Positions 8,583-18,384 are shown, numbered from the stretch's first letter. The stretch is DNA of 64,000 nt from Mycolicibacterium aurum (GCA_900078775.1 LT549889.1:1240001-1304000); one strand, 5' to 3'. The notes: a model not told the origin generated them from the sequence alone. Program-made: numbers and translations.

Positions 8583-10441
8583 CCGTGGTGCACTATCCGT
8601 TCAGTGCGCTGGTCGGCCATGAGCGGTTGCGGCTGGCGCTGGTGCTGTGCGCGGTGCGCCCCGATATCGGCGGCGTGCTGATCCGCGGGGAGAAGGGGAC
8701 CGCCAAGTCCACCGCGGTGCGCGCGCTGGCCGCGGTGCTGGCCCGGGTCGACGACGACGCCCGGCTCGTCGAGTTGCCGATCGGCGCGACCGAGGACCGG
8801 GTGGTCGGTTCGCTGGATCTGCAGAAGGTGCTGCGCGACGGTGAGCACGCGTTCTCCCCGGGTCTGCTGGCCCGTGCGCACGGCGGGGTGCTCTACGTCG
8901 ACGAGGTCAACCTGCTGCACGATCACCTGGTCGACGTGTTGCTCGACGCGGCCGCGATGGGCCGGGTGCACATCGAACGGGACGGCGTATCGCATTCGCA
9001 CGATGCCCGTTTCGTGTTGATCGGCACCATGAATCCCGAAGAGGGCGAACTGCGTCCGCAGCTGCTGGACCGGTTCGGGCTGACCGTGGACGTGGCCGCC
9101 TCCCGCGATGTCGACGTCCGCGTCGAGGTCATCCGGTCACGGATGGCGTTCGAGGCGGACCCGGCCGGTTTCGCGGCCCGCTACGCCGACGACGATGCCG
9201 AACTGGCCGGCCGGATCGCCGCCGCGCGCGCCGCCGTCGGCGATGTGATGTTGGGCGACAACGAGTTACGCCGCATCGCGGCGTTGTGTGCGGCCTTCGA
9301 CGTGGACGGGATGCGGGCCGACCTGGTGCTGGCGCGCACCGCGGTGGCGCACGCCGCTTGGCGCGGAGCGGCCACGGTGGCCGAGGAGGACATCCGGGTG
9401 GCCGCCGAACTGGCGCTGCCGCACCGGCGGCGCCGCGACCCGTTCGACGACCCGGGCCTGGACCCCGACCGCCTCGACGAGGCGCTGTCGCAGACCCAGG
9501 ACGATCCCGACCCCGATCCCGATCCGGAACCGCCCGGCGGCGGCGCGGACGCGCCCGGGGAGGCTCCGCAGACCGACGGGCAGGCCGGCGAGACGGGGCA
9601 GGCGCCGGACAGGAAACCGGCCGCCGCGCCGCAGACCCGTTCCAGCGCACCGCCGTCGGCGACCTTCCGGACCCGGCCGCTGGTGGTGCCCGGTGTCGGT
9701 GAGGGCGCCCCGGGCCGGCGATCCCGGGCCCGCAACCGCACCGGCAGCACCGTCGGCGCCACCGACGTGCCCGGTGCGGGCCACGGCACCCACCTGTTCG
9801 CGACCGTGCTGGCCGCGGTGCACAACCAGCGCCGGGCCGGCCGGCCCCGGGTGCGCCCCGACGATGTGCGGCGCGCGGTGCGGGAGGGCCGGGAAGGCAA
9901 CCTGGTCATCTTCGTCGTCGACGCCTCCGGGTCGATGGCCGCGCGGGACCGGATGTCCGCGGTCGGCGGGGCCGCGTTGTCGCTGCTGCGCGATGCCTAT
10001 CAGCGCCGCGACAAGGTCGCGGTGATCACCTTCCGCGGGCAGCGCGCCGATGTGCTGCTGCCGCCGACCTCCTCGGTGTACATCGCCGGGCGCCGATTGG
10101 CCCGCTTCGACACCGGCGGCAAAACCCCACTGGCGCAAGGGCTGCTGGCCGCCCGCGATGTGGTGCTGCGGGAGAAGGCGCGCGACCGCGCCCGGCGCCC
10201 GCTGGTGGTGGTGCTCACCGACGGGCGGGCCACCGGTGGCCCGGACCCGCTGGGCCGCACCCGTGCCGCGGCCCGGCTGCTGGTCGCGGAGGGCGCCGCC
10301 GCGGTGGTGGTGGATTGCGAGACCTCTTTTGTGCGTTTGGGTCTGGCCGAGGAACTGGCCCGGCAGCTGCACGCTCCGGCGGTGCGGCTGGCCCATCTGC
10401 AGGCCGGTGAGCTGACCTCGCTGGTCAAGACCGCTGCATAG
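8579..10441 (+). CDS. fused ChlI/ChlD-type metal chelatase ATPase, likely for cobalt insertion
   Basis: A 620-residue AAA+/VWA fusion. The N-terminal half is ChlI-like: Walker [11 protein letters not shown] (about residue 38), [21 protein letters not shown], Walker [13 protein letters not shown] and sensor [20 protein letters not shown] Pro/Asp/Gly-rich linker (about residues 300-400) joins it to a C-terminal VWA domain with the MIDAS motif [13 protein letters not shown] and [11 protein letters not shown]. In Mg-chelatase these activities are the I and D subunits. Next to cobO, cobB and cysG it is more likely to serve a CobN-type cobaltochelatase; no CobN large subunit is in the window. The GTG start overlaps the GNAT stop. 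Confidence 0.85.
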   Translation: MTVVHYPFSALVGHERLRLALVLCAVRPDIGGVLIRGEKGTAKSTAVRALAAVLARVDDDARLVELPIGATEDRVVGSLDLQKVLRDGEHAFSPGLLARAHGGVLYVDEVNLLHDHLVDVLLDAAAMGRVHIERDGVSHSHDARFVLIGTMNPEEGELRPQLLDRFGLTVDVAASRDVDVRVEVIRSRMAFEADPAGFAARYADDDAELAGRIAAARAAVGDVMLGDNELRRIAALCAAFDVDGMRADLVLARTAVAHAAWRGAATVAEEDIRVAAELALPHRRRRDPFDDPGLDPDRLDEALSQTQDDPDPDPDPEPPGGGADAPGEAPQTDGQAGETGQAPDRKPAAAPQTRSSAPPSATFRTRPLVVPGVGEGAPGRRSRARNRTGSTVGATDVPGAGHGTHLFATVLAAVHNQRRAGRPRVRPDDVRRAVREGREGNLVIFVVDASGSMAARDRMSAVGGAALSLLRDAYQRRDKVAVITFRGQRADVLLPPTSSVYIAGRRLARFDTGGKTPLAQGLLAARDVVLREKARDRARRPLVVVLTDGRATGGPDPLGRTRAAARLLVAEGAAAVVVDCETSFVRLGLAEELARQLHAPAVRLAHLQAGELTSLVKTAA

Positions 10442-10450
10442 GAGACACCC

Positions 10451-11065
10451 ATGCCACAGGGACAACCGCTGACCGTGCCGAACGACGGGCTGACCACCAA
10501 GGCCCGCCGCAACGCGCCGCTGCTGGCCGTGCACACCGGGCCCGGCAAGGGCAAGTCGACCGCCGCGTTCGGGATGGCGCTGCGCGCCTGGAACCAGGGC
10601 TTCGACGTCGCGGTGTTCCAGTTCGTCAAGAGCGCCAAGTGGAAGGTCGGCGAGGAGAGCGCGTTCCGCGAACTCGGCAAGCTGCACGAAGAGCACGGGG
10701 TCGGTGGCCCGGTGCAGTGGCACAAGATGGGCTCGGGCTGGTCGTGGACCCGCAAGCACGGGAGCGAAATCGACCACGCCGAGACCGCCCGCGACGGCTG
10801 GGCCGAGATCAGCCGCCGGATCGCCGAAGAGCGTCACGACTTCTACGTGCTCGACGAGTTCACCTATCCGCTGAAGTGGGGCTGGATCTCCGTCGACGAG
10901 GTGATCGCCACGCTGGCCGACCGGCCCGGCAACCAGCATGTGGTGATCACCGGCCGGGACGCCCCGCAGGCGCTGATCGATGCCGCCGACCTGGTGACCG
11001 AGATGACCAAGGTCAAGCATCCGATGGACGCCGGCCGCAAGGGCCAGCGCGGCATCGAGTGGTGA
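10451..11065 (+). CDS. cobO: cob(I)yrinic acid a,c-diamide adenosyltransferase
   Basis: A CobO/BtuR-type corrinoid adenosyltransferase of 204 residues that transfers the 5'-deoxyadenosyl group of ATP to Co(I) in adenosylcobalamin synthesis. The P-loop is VHTGPGKGKSTAAFG (about residue 30), in the inverted ATP-binding mode known for the family; YVLDEFTYPLKWGW and VVITGRDAPQALIDAADLVTEM are further family signatures, and it ends KGQRGIEW as CobO proteins do. It lies 9 nt after the chelatase gene and overlaps cobB by GTGA. Confidence 0.95.
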   Translation: MPQGQPLTVPNDGLTTKARRNAPLLAVHTGPGKGKSTAAFGMALRAWNQGFDVAVFQFVKSAKWKVGEESAFRELGKLHEEHGVGGPVQWHKMGSGWSWTRKHGSEIDHAETARDGWAEISRRIAEERHDFYVLDEFTYPLKWGWISVDEVIATLADRPGNQHVVITGRDAPQALIDAADLVTEMTKVKHPMDAGRKGQRGIEW

Positions 11066-12426
11066 GGACCCCGGCGGTCGTCATCGCCGCCCCCGCATCC
11101 GGGAGCGGGAAGACCACGGTGGCAACGGGTTTGATGGGTGCCCTGCGCCGCGCCGGGCACCGGGTCGCACCGTTCAAGGTCGGCCCCGACTTCATCGACC
11201 CCGGCTACCACGCGCTGGCGACCGGGCTGCCGGGGCGCAACCTGGACCCGGTGCTGGTCGGCGAACCGCTGATCGGGCCGCTGTACCGGCACGGCACCGC
11301 GGGCTGCGACATCGCCGTCGTCGAAGGCGTGATGGGGCTGTTCGACGGCCGGATCGCCCCGGACGGGATGGGGCCGGCCCAGGGCTCCACCGCACAGGTG
11401 GCCGGCCTGCTCGGCGCCCCGGTGCTGCTGGTCGTCGATGCCCGTGGCCAAAGTCACAGCATCGCGGCTCTGCTGCATGGGTTTTCGACCTTCGACACCT
11501 CGATCCGGATGGCCGGGGTGATCCTCAACCGGGTCGGTACGCCGCGGCACGAGGCGGTGCTGCGCCAGGCCTGCGAACAGGTTGGGGTGCCGGTGCTGGG
11601 CGCGATCCCGCGGGCCGCGGAACTGGAGGTGCCGTCGCGGCACCTGGGTCTGGTGACCGCCGTCGAGTACGGCGCACTGGCGCAGCGCGCGGTGATCGCC
11701 ATGACCGAACTGGTGGCCGCCCACGTGGACGTCGCTGCGGTGGCGGCGGCCGCCACCGCCTCGGTGAGCGCGTCGGCCTGGTCCCCGCAGTCCGCCGAGG
11801 CGCATCCCGGTGTGACGGTCGCGCTGGCCGCCGGCCGGGCGTTCAGCTTCGGGTACGCCGAGCACCGGGAGCTGCTGGTCGCCGCCGGCGCGGACGTCGT
11901 CGACTTCGACCCGCTGGTCGACCCGCTGCCCGCCGGTACCGCGGCGCTGGTCGTCCCGGGCGGCTTCCCCGAACAGTTCACCGCCGAGCTGTCGGCCAAT
12001 GAGCCGGTGCGCACCCAGATCCGGGCGCTGGCCGGGGCCGGCGCCCCGGTGCACGCCGAATGCGCCGGGCTGACGTATCTGGTCGACGACCTGGACGGGG
12101 TGCCGATGTGCGGCGCGCTGGCCGGGTCGGCGCGGTTCACCGAACGGCTCACGCTGGGCTACCGGGACGCGGTGGCGGTCACCGACTCGAGTCTGCACAC
12201 CGTCGGCGAGCGGGTCAGCGGTCACGAATTCCATCGCACCGCAGTCACTTTCGCCCACGACTATCCGAGCGCGTGGGCGTTCCGCTCGGCCGCCGGCCAG
12301 CAGGTCGGCGACGGTGTGGTGCACGGCGGGGTGCACGCCGGTTACCTGCATACACACCCGGCCGCACATCCACACGCCATCTCCCGCTTCGTCGCCGCGG
12401 GCGCAACCTTTAAGCTCGGCGGGTGA
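11062..12426 (+). CDS. cobB: cobyrinate a,c-diamide synthase
   Basis: A 454-residue ATP-dependent glutamine amidotransferase that amidates side chains a and c of (hydrogeno)cobyrinic acid. The N-terminal dethiobiotin-synthetase-like half has the P-loop APASGSGKTTVATGLM and FKVGPDFIDPGYH; the C-terminal class-I-like glutaminase has VVPGGFPEQF, the nucleophile region HAECAGLTYL and the His region GGVHAGYLHTHPAAHP. GTG 11062 overlaps the cobO stop; the open frame continues upstream but only across cobO. The product is called CobB in aerobic and CbiA in anaerobic pathway nomenclature. Confidence 0.93.
   Translation: MRTPAVVIAAPASGSGKTTVATGLMGALRRAGHRVAPFKVGPDFIDPGYHALATGLPGRNLDPVLVGEPLIGPLYRHGTAGCDIAVVEGVMGLFDGRIAPDGMGPAQGSTAQVAGLLGAPVLLVVDARGQSHSIAALLHGFSTFDTSIRMAGVILNRVGTPRHEAVLRQACEQVGVPVLGAIPRAAELEVPSRHLGLVTAVEYGALAQRAVIAMTELVAAHVDVAAVAAAATASVSASAWSPQSAEAHPGVTVALAAGRAFSFGYAEHRELLVAAGADVVDFDPLVDPLPAGTAALVVPGGFPEQFTAELSANEPVRTQIRALAGAGAPVHAECAGLTYLVDDLDGVPMCGALAGSARFTERLTLGYRDAVAVTDSSLHTVGERVSGHEFHRTAVTFAHDYPSAWAFRSAAGQQVGDGVVHGGVHAGYLHTHPAAHPHAISRFVAAGATFKLGG
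12411..12416 (+). promoter_or_regulatory. internal -10 element before cysG
   Basis: TAAGCT inside the last codons of cobB lies 6 nt before GTG 12423, so cysG may be transcribed separately as a leaderless message as well as from the operon. Confidence 0.35.
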
Positions 12427-13625
12427 CAGAGAACGCCTACCTGGTCGGCCTGCGTCTGGACGGCCGGAAGGTCGTCGTGGTGGGTGGCGGCACGGTGGCC
12501 CAACGACGGTTGCCCCTGCTGATCGCCGCCGGCGCCGACGTGCACGTCATCGCCCGCGAAGCCAGCCCCGCGGTGGAGGCCTTCGCGCCGATCACCCTGT
12601 CACTGCGGGAATTCCGTGACGAGGATCTCGACGGCGCCTGGTATGTGCTGGCCGCCACCGACGATCCGGAGGTCAACGCCGCCATCGTGGCCGGCGCCGA
12701 ACGGCGGCGCATCTTCTGCGTGCGCGCCGATGTGGCCCGCGAGGGCACCGCGGTCACCCCGGCCACCTTCGAGTACGAGGGCCTGTCGGTCGGTGTGCTG
12801 GCCGGCGGTGAGCACCGCCGCTCGGCGGCCATCCGCTCGGCCATTCACGACGCGCTGCAGCGCGGGGTGATCACCGACCGCAGCGCCGATGACGATGTCG
12901 TGCGCGAGGGCGTCGCGCTGGTCGGCGGGGGACCGGGCGACCCGGAACTGATCACGGTGCGCGGCCGGCGGTTGCTGGCCCACGCCGACGTGGTGGTCGC
13001 CGACCGGCTCGCCCCGCCGGAGCTGCTCGCCGAGCTGCCCCCGCACGTCGAGGTGATCGACGCCGCGAAGATCCCGTACGGCCGGGCGATGGCGCAGGAG
13101 GCGATCAACAACGTCCTGATCGAGCGGGCCAAGGAAGGCAAGTTCGTGGTCCGGCTCAAGGGCGGGGACCCGTTCGTGTTCGCCCGCGGCTACGAAGAGG
13201 TCATCGCGTGCGCCGAGGCCGGCGTGCCGGTCACCGTGGTGCCGGGTGTGACCAGCGCCATAGCCGTGCCCGCGCTGGCCGGTGTTCCGGTCACGCATCG
13301 GCACGTCACACACGAGTTCGTGGTGGTCAGCGGGCATGTTGCGCCCGACCATCCCGAATCGTTAGTGAATTGGGATGCACTGGCCGCGATGTCCGGAACG
13401 ATCGTTTTGCTGATGGCCGTGGAACGAATCGAGCTTTTCGCCCAGGTGCTGCTGGCGGGCGGTCGACCTGCGGATACGCCGGTGATGGTGGTGCAGCACG
13501 GGACGACGGCCGCACAACGAACATTGCGTGCCACGCTGTCGGACGTGGGGGAGCGGGTACGTTCGGAGGGTATTCGGCCCCCGGCGATCATCGTGATCGG
13601 CGCCGTGGCGGGCTTCAGTAACTAA
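12423..13625 (+). CDS. cysG: siroheme synthase-type fusion (precorrin-2 dehydrogenase + SUMT)
   Basis: A 400-residue two-part enzyme. Residues 1-150 are a CysG-N/Met8-like NAD-binding domain (VVVVGGGTVAQRRLPLL, VLAATDDPEVN) for precorrin-2 oxidation and perhaps iron chelation. Residues about 160-395 are a uroporphyrinogen-III C-methyltransferase with VALVGGGPGDPELITVRG, DAAKIPYGRAM, VRLKGGDPFVFARGYEE, VVPGVTSAIAVPALAGVP and VLLMAVERI. It is shorter than E. coli CysG (457), with a compressed dimerisation segment. The product feeds both siroheme and cobalamin, matching the preceding cob genes. GTG 12423 overlaps the cobB stop. Confidence 0.92.
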   Translation: MTENAYLVGLRLDGRKVVVVGGGTVAQRRLPLLIAAGADVHVIAREASPAVEAFAPITLSLREFRDEDLDGAWYVLAATDDPEVNAAIVAGAERRRIFCVRADVAREGTAVTPATFEYEGLSVGVLAGGEHRRSAAIRSAIHDALQRGVITDRSADDDVVREGVALVGGGPGDPELITVRGRRLLAHADVVVADRLAPPELLAELPPHVEVIDAAKIPYGRAMAQEAINNVLIERAKEGKFVVRLKGGDPFVFARGYEEVIACAEAGVPVTVVPGVTSAIAVPALAGVPVTHRHVTHEFVVVSGHVAPDHPESLVNWDALAAMSGTIVLLMAVERIELFAQVLLAGGRPADTPVMVVQHGTTAAQRTLRATLSDVGERVRSEGIRPPAIIVIGAVAGFSN

Positions 13626-13644
13626 AGGATTTCTAAGATTACTG

Positions 13645-13650
13645 TAAAGT
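13645..13650 (+). promoter_or_regulatory. -10 element and short palindrome before efpA
   Basis: TAAAGT lies 8 nt before ATG 13659. It overlaps TTACTGTAA (13639-13647, 4-bp arms) within a notably AT-rich 30 bp, a possible repressor site. Confidence 0.4.
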
Positions 13651-13658
13651 AGCCCGGT

Positions 13659-15245
13659 ATGACTGCTCTCAACGACGCCGGACGCAAATCCGGCCGCCGG
13701 GACGACGCAGACGGCAGCAACCGGGCCTTGCCAGTACCTGTAGGCCGGGGAGATATGCGACAAAACAGCAGGTTACCCGCATGGTTGCCGCCCTGGAACT
13801 TCATCGCGGCCGTGATTGCCATCGGTGGTATGCAGTTGCTTGCGACCATGGACAGCACCGTCGCGATCGTCGCGCTTCCTAAGATCCAGGATGAGCTGGG
13901 CCTTTCCGACGCCGGTCGCAGCTGGGTGATCACCGCCTATGTGCTGACCTTCGGTGGCCTGATGCTGCTGGGTGGCCGCCTCGGCGACACCATCGGCCGC
14001 AAGCGCACCTTCATCGTCGGCGTCACGCTGTTCACCATCGCCTCCGTGCTGTGCGGTGTGGCCTGGGACGAGGCCACCCTGGTCATCGCCCGCCTGTTGC
14101 AGGGCGTCGGCGCGGCCATCGCCTCGCCGACCGGCCTGGCGCTGATCGCGACCACCTTTCCCAAGGGCCCGGCCCGCAACTCGGCCACCGCCGTCTTCGC
14201 CGCCATGACCGGCGTCGGCTCGGTGATGGGCCTGGTCGTCGGCGGCGCCCTCACCGAGGTGTCCTGGCGCTGGGCGTTCCTGGTCAACGTGCCGATCGGC
14301 CTGGTGATGCTGTACCTGGCCCGCACCCACCTGACCGAGACCACCAAGGCGCGGATGAAGCTCGACGCCGCGGGCGCCATCCTGGCCACCCTGACCTGCA
14401 CCGCCGCGGTGTTCGGTTTCTCGATGGGCCCGGAGAAGGGCTGGATGTCCCCGCTGACGCTGGCCTCGCTGGCCGCGGCCGGCATCTTCGGTCTGGCGTT
14501 CCTGTACGCCGAGCGCACCGCGGAGAACCCGGTGGTGCCGTTCTCCCTGTTCCGCGACCGTAATCGGGTGGCCACCTTCGCGGCGGTCTTCCTGGCCGGC
14601 GGCGTGATGTTCACGCTGACCGTGCTGATCGGCCTGTACGTGCAGGACATCATGGGCTACAGCGCACTGCGCGCCGGGATCGGCTTCATCCCGTTCGTGA
14701 TCGCGCTGGGCATCGGCCTCGGGGTGTCCTCGCAGCTGGTGAGCCGGTTCGCGCCGCGCTGGCTGGTGATCTCCGGCGGCGTGCTGGTGCTGGCCGCCAT
14801 GATCTACGGTTCCACGCTGCACGGCGACATCCCGTACTTCCCGAACCTGGTGCTGCCCATCACCGTGGGCGGTTTCGGCATCGGCATGATCGTGGTGCCG
14901 CTGACGGTGTCGGCGATCGCCGGGGTGGGCTTCGACGAGATCGGTCCGGTCTCGGCGATCGCGCTGATGCTGCAGAACCTCGGCGGCCCGGTGGTGTTGG
15001 CCATCGTCCAGGCCGTCATCACCTCCCGGACGCTGTACCTCGGGGGTACCACCGGCCCGGTGAAGAACATGAACCCCGAGCAGTTGCACGCCCTGGACCA
15101 GGGCTACACCTATGGCCTGCTGTGGGTGGCCGCGGTCGCCGTCGTGGTGGGTGCGGTCGCGCTGTTCATCCGGTACTCGGCCGAAGAGGTCGCGCACGCC
15201 CAAGAGGTCAAGGACGCTATCGACGCCGGAGAGCTCGAGCACTGA
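13659..15245 (+). CDS. efpA: MFS multidrug efflux pump EfpA
   Basis: A 528-residue drug:H+ antiporter of the 14-helix (DHA2/QacA) branch. After a 45-residue cytoplasmic lead it shows ATMDSTVAIVALPKIQ (motif D1-like), LGGRLGDTIGRKRTF (motif A), LARLLQGVGAAIASPTGLAL (motif B) and motif C-like AMTGVGSVMGLVVGGAL. It ends with a cytoplasmic helix AEEVAHAQEVKDAID. EfpA is a conserved mycobacterial pump linked to isoniazid response in M. tuberculosis (established for the family). The position after cysG and before proS matches Rv2846c. Confidence 0.94.
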   Translation: MTALNDAGRKSGRRDDADGSNRALPVPVGRGDMRQNSRLPAWLPPWNFIAAVIAIGGMQLLATMDSTVAIVALPKIQDELGLSDAGRSWVITAYVLTFGGLMLLGGRLGDTIGRKRTFIVGVTLFTIASVLCGVAWDEATLVIARLLQGVGAAIASPTGLALIATTFPKGPARNSATAVFAAMTGVGSVMGLVVGGALTEVSWRWAFLVNVPIGLVMLYLARTHLTETTKARMKLDAAGAILATLTCTAAVFGFSMGPEKGWMSPLTLASLAAAGIFGLAFLYAERTAENPVVPFSLFRDRNRVATFAAVFLAGGVMFTLTVLIGLYVQDIMGYSALRAGIGFIPFVIALGIGLGVSSQLVSRFAPRWLVISGGVLVLAAMIYGSTLHGDIPYFPNLVLPITVGGFGIGMIVVPLTVSAIAGVGFDEIGPVSAIALMLQNLGGPVVLAIVQAVITSRTLYLGGTTGPVKNMNPEQLHALDQGYTYGLLWVAAVAVVVGAVALFIRYSAEEVAHAQEVKDAIDAGELEH

Positions 15246-15405
15246 GGACGGCCCGCGCCGGCCGGTTCGGGTCAAACACATTCGGGAATGCAGGTTTGGG
15301 TTCGCGCGTTACCGGGTAATGGCTGGTCATTGCGATTTCGGCCCGGCGCGCGCCCACGATAGAGCGCCTCTGAGCGTCATGCCCGAAAAATCACAAGCAT
15401 GTTAT

Positions 15406-15438
15406 TTCTCCACACTTGTGGATGATTCCTGTGGATAA
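15406..15438 (+). promoter_or_regulatory. cluster of three DnaA-box-like sites
   Basis: TTCTCCACA (15406-15414, forward), TGTGGATGA (15417-15425, reverse of TCATCCACA) and TGTGGATAA (15430-15438, reverse of the perfect box TTATCCACA) lie within 33 bp. The first two face each other as CCACACTTGTGG. An AT-rich stretch (15386-15408) adjoins. The rest of the 15246-15421 intergenic region shows only TTACC/GGTAA arms at about 15309-15319. Confidence 0.5.
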
Positions 15439-16128
15439 ACCCGCTGATACGCGACCCACCCGGCAGCAGTGCTCGGTGGCGGTCGACCCGATCGGCTGGC
15501 GTCTCGTGCTGGGCGAGCTGGTCACCCACGTTCCCGTCGACACGCTGGATGCGGCGGTGCGCGCCGCGGCCGCCGCGGCCGCCGCCACGGGCGCCGACGG
15601 GGCCGGCCACCTGCGCGTGGACCTGACCGACCGGCGCGTCGTCCTCGGCCTGCAGGACCGGGCCACCGCCGCGGTGACCGCACTCGACCTGGGCCTGGCC
15701 CGGCGGATCAGCGCGGCGCTGGACGCCATCGACCTGCCCACCACCCCGGGCGAGGGCACCGCCGCGCCGCAGACCATCGAGATCGCCATCGACGCGCTCG
15801 ACATTCCCGCCGTGCGCCCGTTCTGGCGGGCCGTCACCGGGTACGCGGCCGACCCGCAGCCGCCGGACCTGCCGCCCGGCGCCCTGGTCGACCCGCTGCA
15901 CCGCGGGCCGGTGATCTGGTTCCAGCAGATGGACCGGCCCGCCACGAGCACCGCAACCGGATCCACATCGACGTCGACGTCCCGCCCGAACACGCCCGGG
16001 CCCGCATCGACGCGGCCCTGGCCGCCGGCGGCCGGCTGGTGTCCGCAGCGGCGGCGCCGGCGTTCTGGGTGCTCGCCGACCCCGAAGGCAACGAGGTGTG
16101 CGTCTGCACCTGGGAGGGCCGGGACTAG
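15422..16128 (+). pseudogene. pterin-dehydratase-like/VOC two-domain protein, frameshifted
   Basis: The first frame (from ATG 15422; TTG 15416 and GTG 15431 are alternatives) encodes a 4a-hydroxytetrahydrobiopterin dehydratase-like domain (IGWRLVLGELVTHVPV, HLRVDLTDRRVVLGL, LARRISAALDAIDL), then a glyoxalase/VOC half starting EIAIDALDIPAVRPFWRAVTGY and reaching VIWFQQMDRP. The homologous continuation HRNRIHIDVDVPPEHARARI...ADPEGNEVCVCTW is in the frame one base earlier and ends at TAG 16128. One missing C near CCC 15938-15940 would restore a single protein of about 235 residues. It may be a sequencing error or a true pseudogene. The function of this mycobacterial family is not established. 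Confidence 0.7.
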
Positions 16129-16131
16129 GCT
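16126..16131 (+). promoter_or_regulatory. -10 element of proS (leaderless)
   Basis: TAGGCT, overlapping the stop of the VOC gene, is 8 nt before GTG 16140 and suggests separate leaderless transcription of proS. Confidence 0.4.
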
Positions 16132-16139
16132 GATCGCTC

Positions 16140-17897
16140 GTGATCACCCGTATGTCCGAGCTGTTCCTGCGAACCCTGCGTGACGATCCCGCAGACGCCG
16201 AAGTCCCCAGTCACAAGCTGCTGATCCGCGCCGGCTACGTCCGCGCCGTCGGCCCGGGGATCTACAGCTGGTTACCGCTGGGCCTGCGGGTGCTGCGCAA
16301 GATCGAGAACATCGTCCGCGAGGAGATGAACGCCATCGGCGGCCAGGAGATCCTGCTGCCCGCGCTGCTGCCGCGCGCCCCGTACGAGACCACCAACCGC
16401 TGGACCGAGTACGGCGACACCCTGTTCCGGCTGCAGGACCGGCGCAACAACGACTACCTGCTCGGGCCCACCCACGAGGAACTGTTCACCCTGACCGTCA
16501 AGGGGGAGTACTCCTCCTACAAGGACTTCCCGGTGATCCTGTACCAGGTGCAGACCAAGTACCGGGACGAGGCGCGTCCGCGGGCCGGGATCCTGCGCGG
16601 CCGCGAGTTCGTCATGAAGGACTCCTACTCCTTCGACGTCGACGACGACGGCCTCAAGACCGCCTACCACAAGCACCGCGAGGCCTACCAGCGCATCTTC
16701 GACCGGCTCGGCGTCAAGTACGTCATCGTCTCGGCGACGTCCGGGGCGATGGGCGGCAGCGCGTCGGAGGAGTTCCTGGCCGAGAGCGAGGTCGGTGAGG
16801 ACACCTTCGTGCGCTGCCTGCAGTCCGGGTACGCCGCCAACGTCGAGGCCGTGATCACCCGGGCGCCCGAGCCGCTGCCGATCGAGGGCCGGCCCGCGGC
16901 CACCGTGTACGACACGCCGGACGCCCCGACCATCGCCACCCTGGTGGACTGGGCCAACTCCGCCGCGCTACCGCAGTTCGAGGGCCGCCAGGTCACCGCC
17001 GCCGACACGTTGAAAAACGTGCTGCTCAAGACCCGGCTGCCGGGCGGGGAGTGGGAACTGCTCGGCATCGGGGTGCCCGGTGACCGGGAGGTCGACGAGA
17101 AGCGGCTCGACGCGGCGCTGGAGCCGGCCGAGTTCGCGCTGCTCGACGACGCCGACTTCGCCGCCAACCCGTTCCTGGTAAAGGGCTACGTCGGCCCGAA
17201 GGCGTTGCAGGACAACGGGGTCCGCTACCTGGTGGATCCTCGGGTGGTGTCCGGTACGTCCTGGATCACCGGCGCCGACGCGCCCAACAAGCATGTGGTG
17301 GGTCTGGTCGCGGGCCGCGACTTCACCCCGGACGGCACCATCGAGGCCGCCGAGGTCCGCGACGGCGATCCGTCCCCGGATGGTGCCGGCCCGCTCGCCT
17401 CGGCGCGCGGTATCGAGATCGGCCACATCTTCCAGCTGGGCCGCAAGTACACCGAGGCGTTCAGCGCCGACGTGCTCGCCGAGAACGGCAAACCGGTGCG
17501 CCTGACCATGGGCTCCTACGGCATCGGGGTGTCCCGGATGGTCGCCGTCATCGCCGAACAGCAGCACGACGAGATCGGCCTGCGCTGGCCGAGTGCGGTC
17601 GCGCCATTCGACGTGCACGTGGTGATCGCCAACAAGGACGCCGGGGCCCGCGAGGGTGCGACCGAACTGGCCGGCGAGCTGTCCCGGCTGGGCTTCGAGG
17701 TGCTCTTCGACGACCGCACGGCCTCGCCGGGGGTGAAGTTCAAGGACGCCGAGCTGCTCGGTATGCCCTGGATCGTGGTGGTCGGGCGGGGCTGGGCCGA
17801 CGGCGTGGTCGAGCTGCGCAACCGGTTCACCGGCGAGGCCCGCGAACTCGCGGTCGACGGGGCGGCCGCCGAGGTGGCCGCCGCGCTCCGCGGCTAG
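16140..17897 (+). CDS. proS: prolyl-tRNA synthetase, bacterial type
   Basis: A 585-residue class II synthetase charging tRNA-Pro. The start [17 protein letters not shown] matches mycobacterial ProS. Class II motif 1 lies in the region [17 protein letters not shown], motif 2 in [19 protein letters not shown] and motif 3 in [19 protein letters not shown]. Between motifs 2 and 3 is the YbaK-like editing insertion (about residues 225-385) that removes mis-charged alanine, and the anticodon-binding domain follows ([27 protein letters not shown]). Full length and intact. Confidence 0.97.
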   Translation: MITRMSELFLRTLRDDPADAEVPSHKLLIRAGYVRAVGPGIYSWLPLGLRVLRKIENIVREEMNAIGGQEILLPALLPRAPYETTNRWTEYGDTLFRLQDRRNNDYLLGPTHEELFTLTVKGEYSSYKDFPVILYQVQTKYRDEARPRAGILRGREFVMKDSYSFDVDDDGLKTAYHKHREAYQRIFDRLGVKYVIVSATSGAMGGSASEEFLAESEVGEDTFVRCLQSGYAANVEAVITRAPEPLPIEGRPAATVYDTPDAPTIATLVDWANSAALPQFEGRQVTAADTLKNVLLKTRLPGGEWELLGIGVPGDREVDEKRLDAALEPAEFALLDDADFAANPFLVKGYVGPKALQDNGVRYLVDPRVVSGTSWITGADAPNKHVVGLVAGRDFTPDGTIEAAEVRDGDPSPDGAGPLASARGIEIGHIFQLGRKYTEAFSADVLAENGKPVRLTMGSYGIGVSRMVAVIAEQQHDEIGLRWPSAVAPFDVHVVIANKDAGAREGATELAGELSRLGFEVLFDDRTASPGVKFKDAELLGMPWIVVVGRGWADGVVELRNRFTGEARELAVDGAAAEVAAALRG

Positions 17898-17901
17898 CGA
17901 A

Positions 17902-18384
17902 TCAGCCGGTGGTCTCCGGGCCGCCCGGGAAGGCGACGGTGACCGGGGTGGTCCCGAGCACCTGATTCCACCGGGCGGCCAGCACCGCGGCCTGCGTCAT
18001 CGCGGTCACCGCGAACTCGCGGTCCTGCTCGTCGGTGGCCTGTTCCAGCACGGCCCGCCAGGCGGTCGCGGTATCGGACTCCATCCGCACCGCCAGCTCG
18101 GCGGCATCGCTGGGATCGGTGACCTCCATCGGCAGCTGATAGCCGGCGGCCGGCAGCGGGGCGGTCACCGAGCGGTCGGCGAGCAGCTCCAGAGCCGCCT
18201 CGCGGCGGGCCCGGTGCTGGGCCATCGCCTCGGCGACCAGTGCGTTGTCCTCGGGTGTGGAGTGTGCCGACACCACGCCGTAGCCGTAGATGACGCCGTG
18301 CTCGGCGGCCACCGCGTCGAACAGGGCGGCGTGCGCGGCATCCTCGGGCCGGTTCGGGTCCGGGGTTGGTTCGGCCGAGGTCAT
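17902..18384 (-). CDS. ferritin-like DUF4439 protein
   Basis: A 160-residue soluble four-helix protein. Helix-forming segments such as HAALFDAVAAEHGVIYGYGVV, split by ALVAEAMAQHRARREAALELL and ATAWRAVLEQATDEQDREF, carry Glu/His residues as in ferritin-like folds, and it matches the position of Rv2844. No signal peptide is visible. Its role is unknown. ATG 18384 overlaps the stop of the upstream lipoprotein gene, and the two genes probably act together. It converges on proS with a 4-nt gap. Confidence 0.75.
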   Translation of the reverse strand: MTSAEPTPDPNRPEDAAHAALFDAVAAEHGVIYGYGVVSAHSTPEDNALVAEAMAQHRARREAALELLADRSVTAPLPAAGYQLPMEVTDPSDAAELAVRMESDTATAWRAVLEQATDEQDREFAVTAMTQAAVLAARWNQVLGTTPVTVAFPGGPETTG

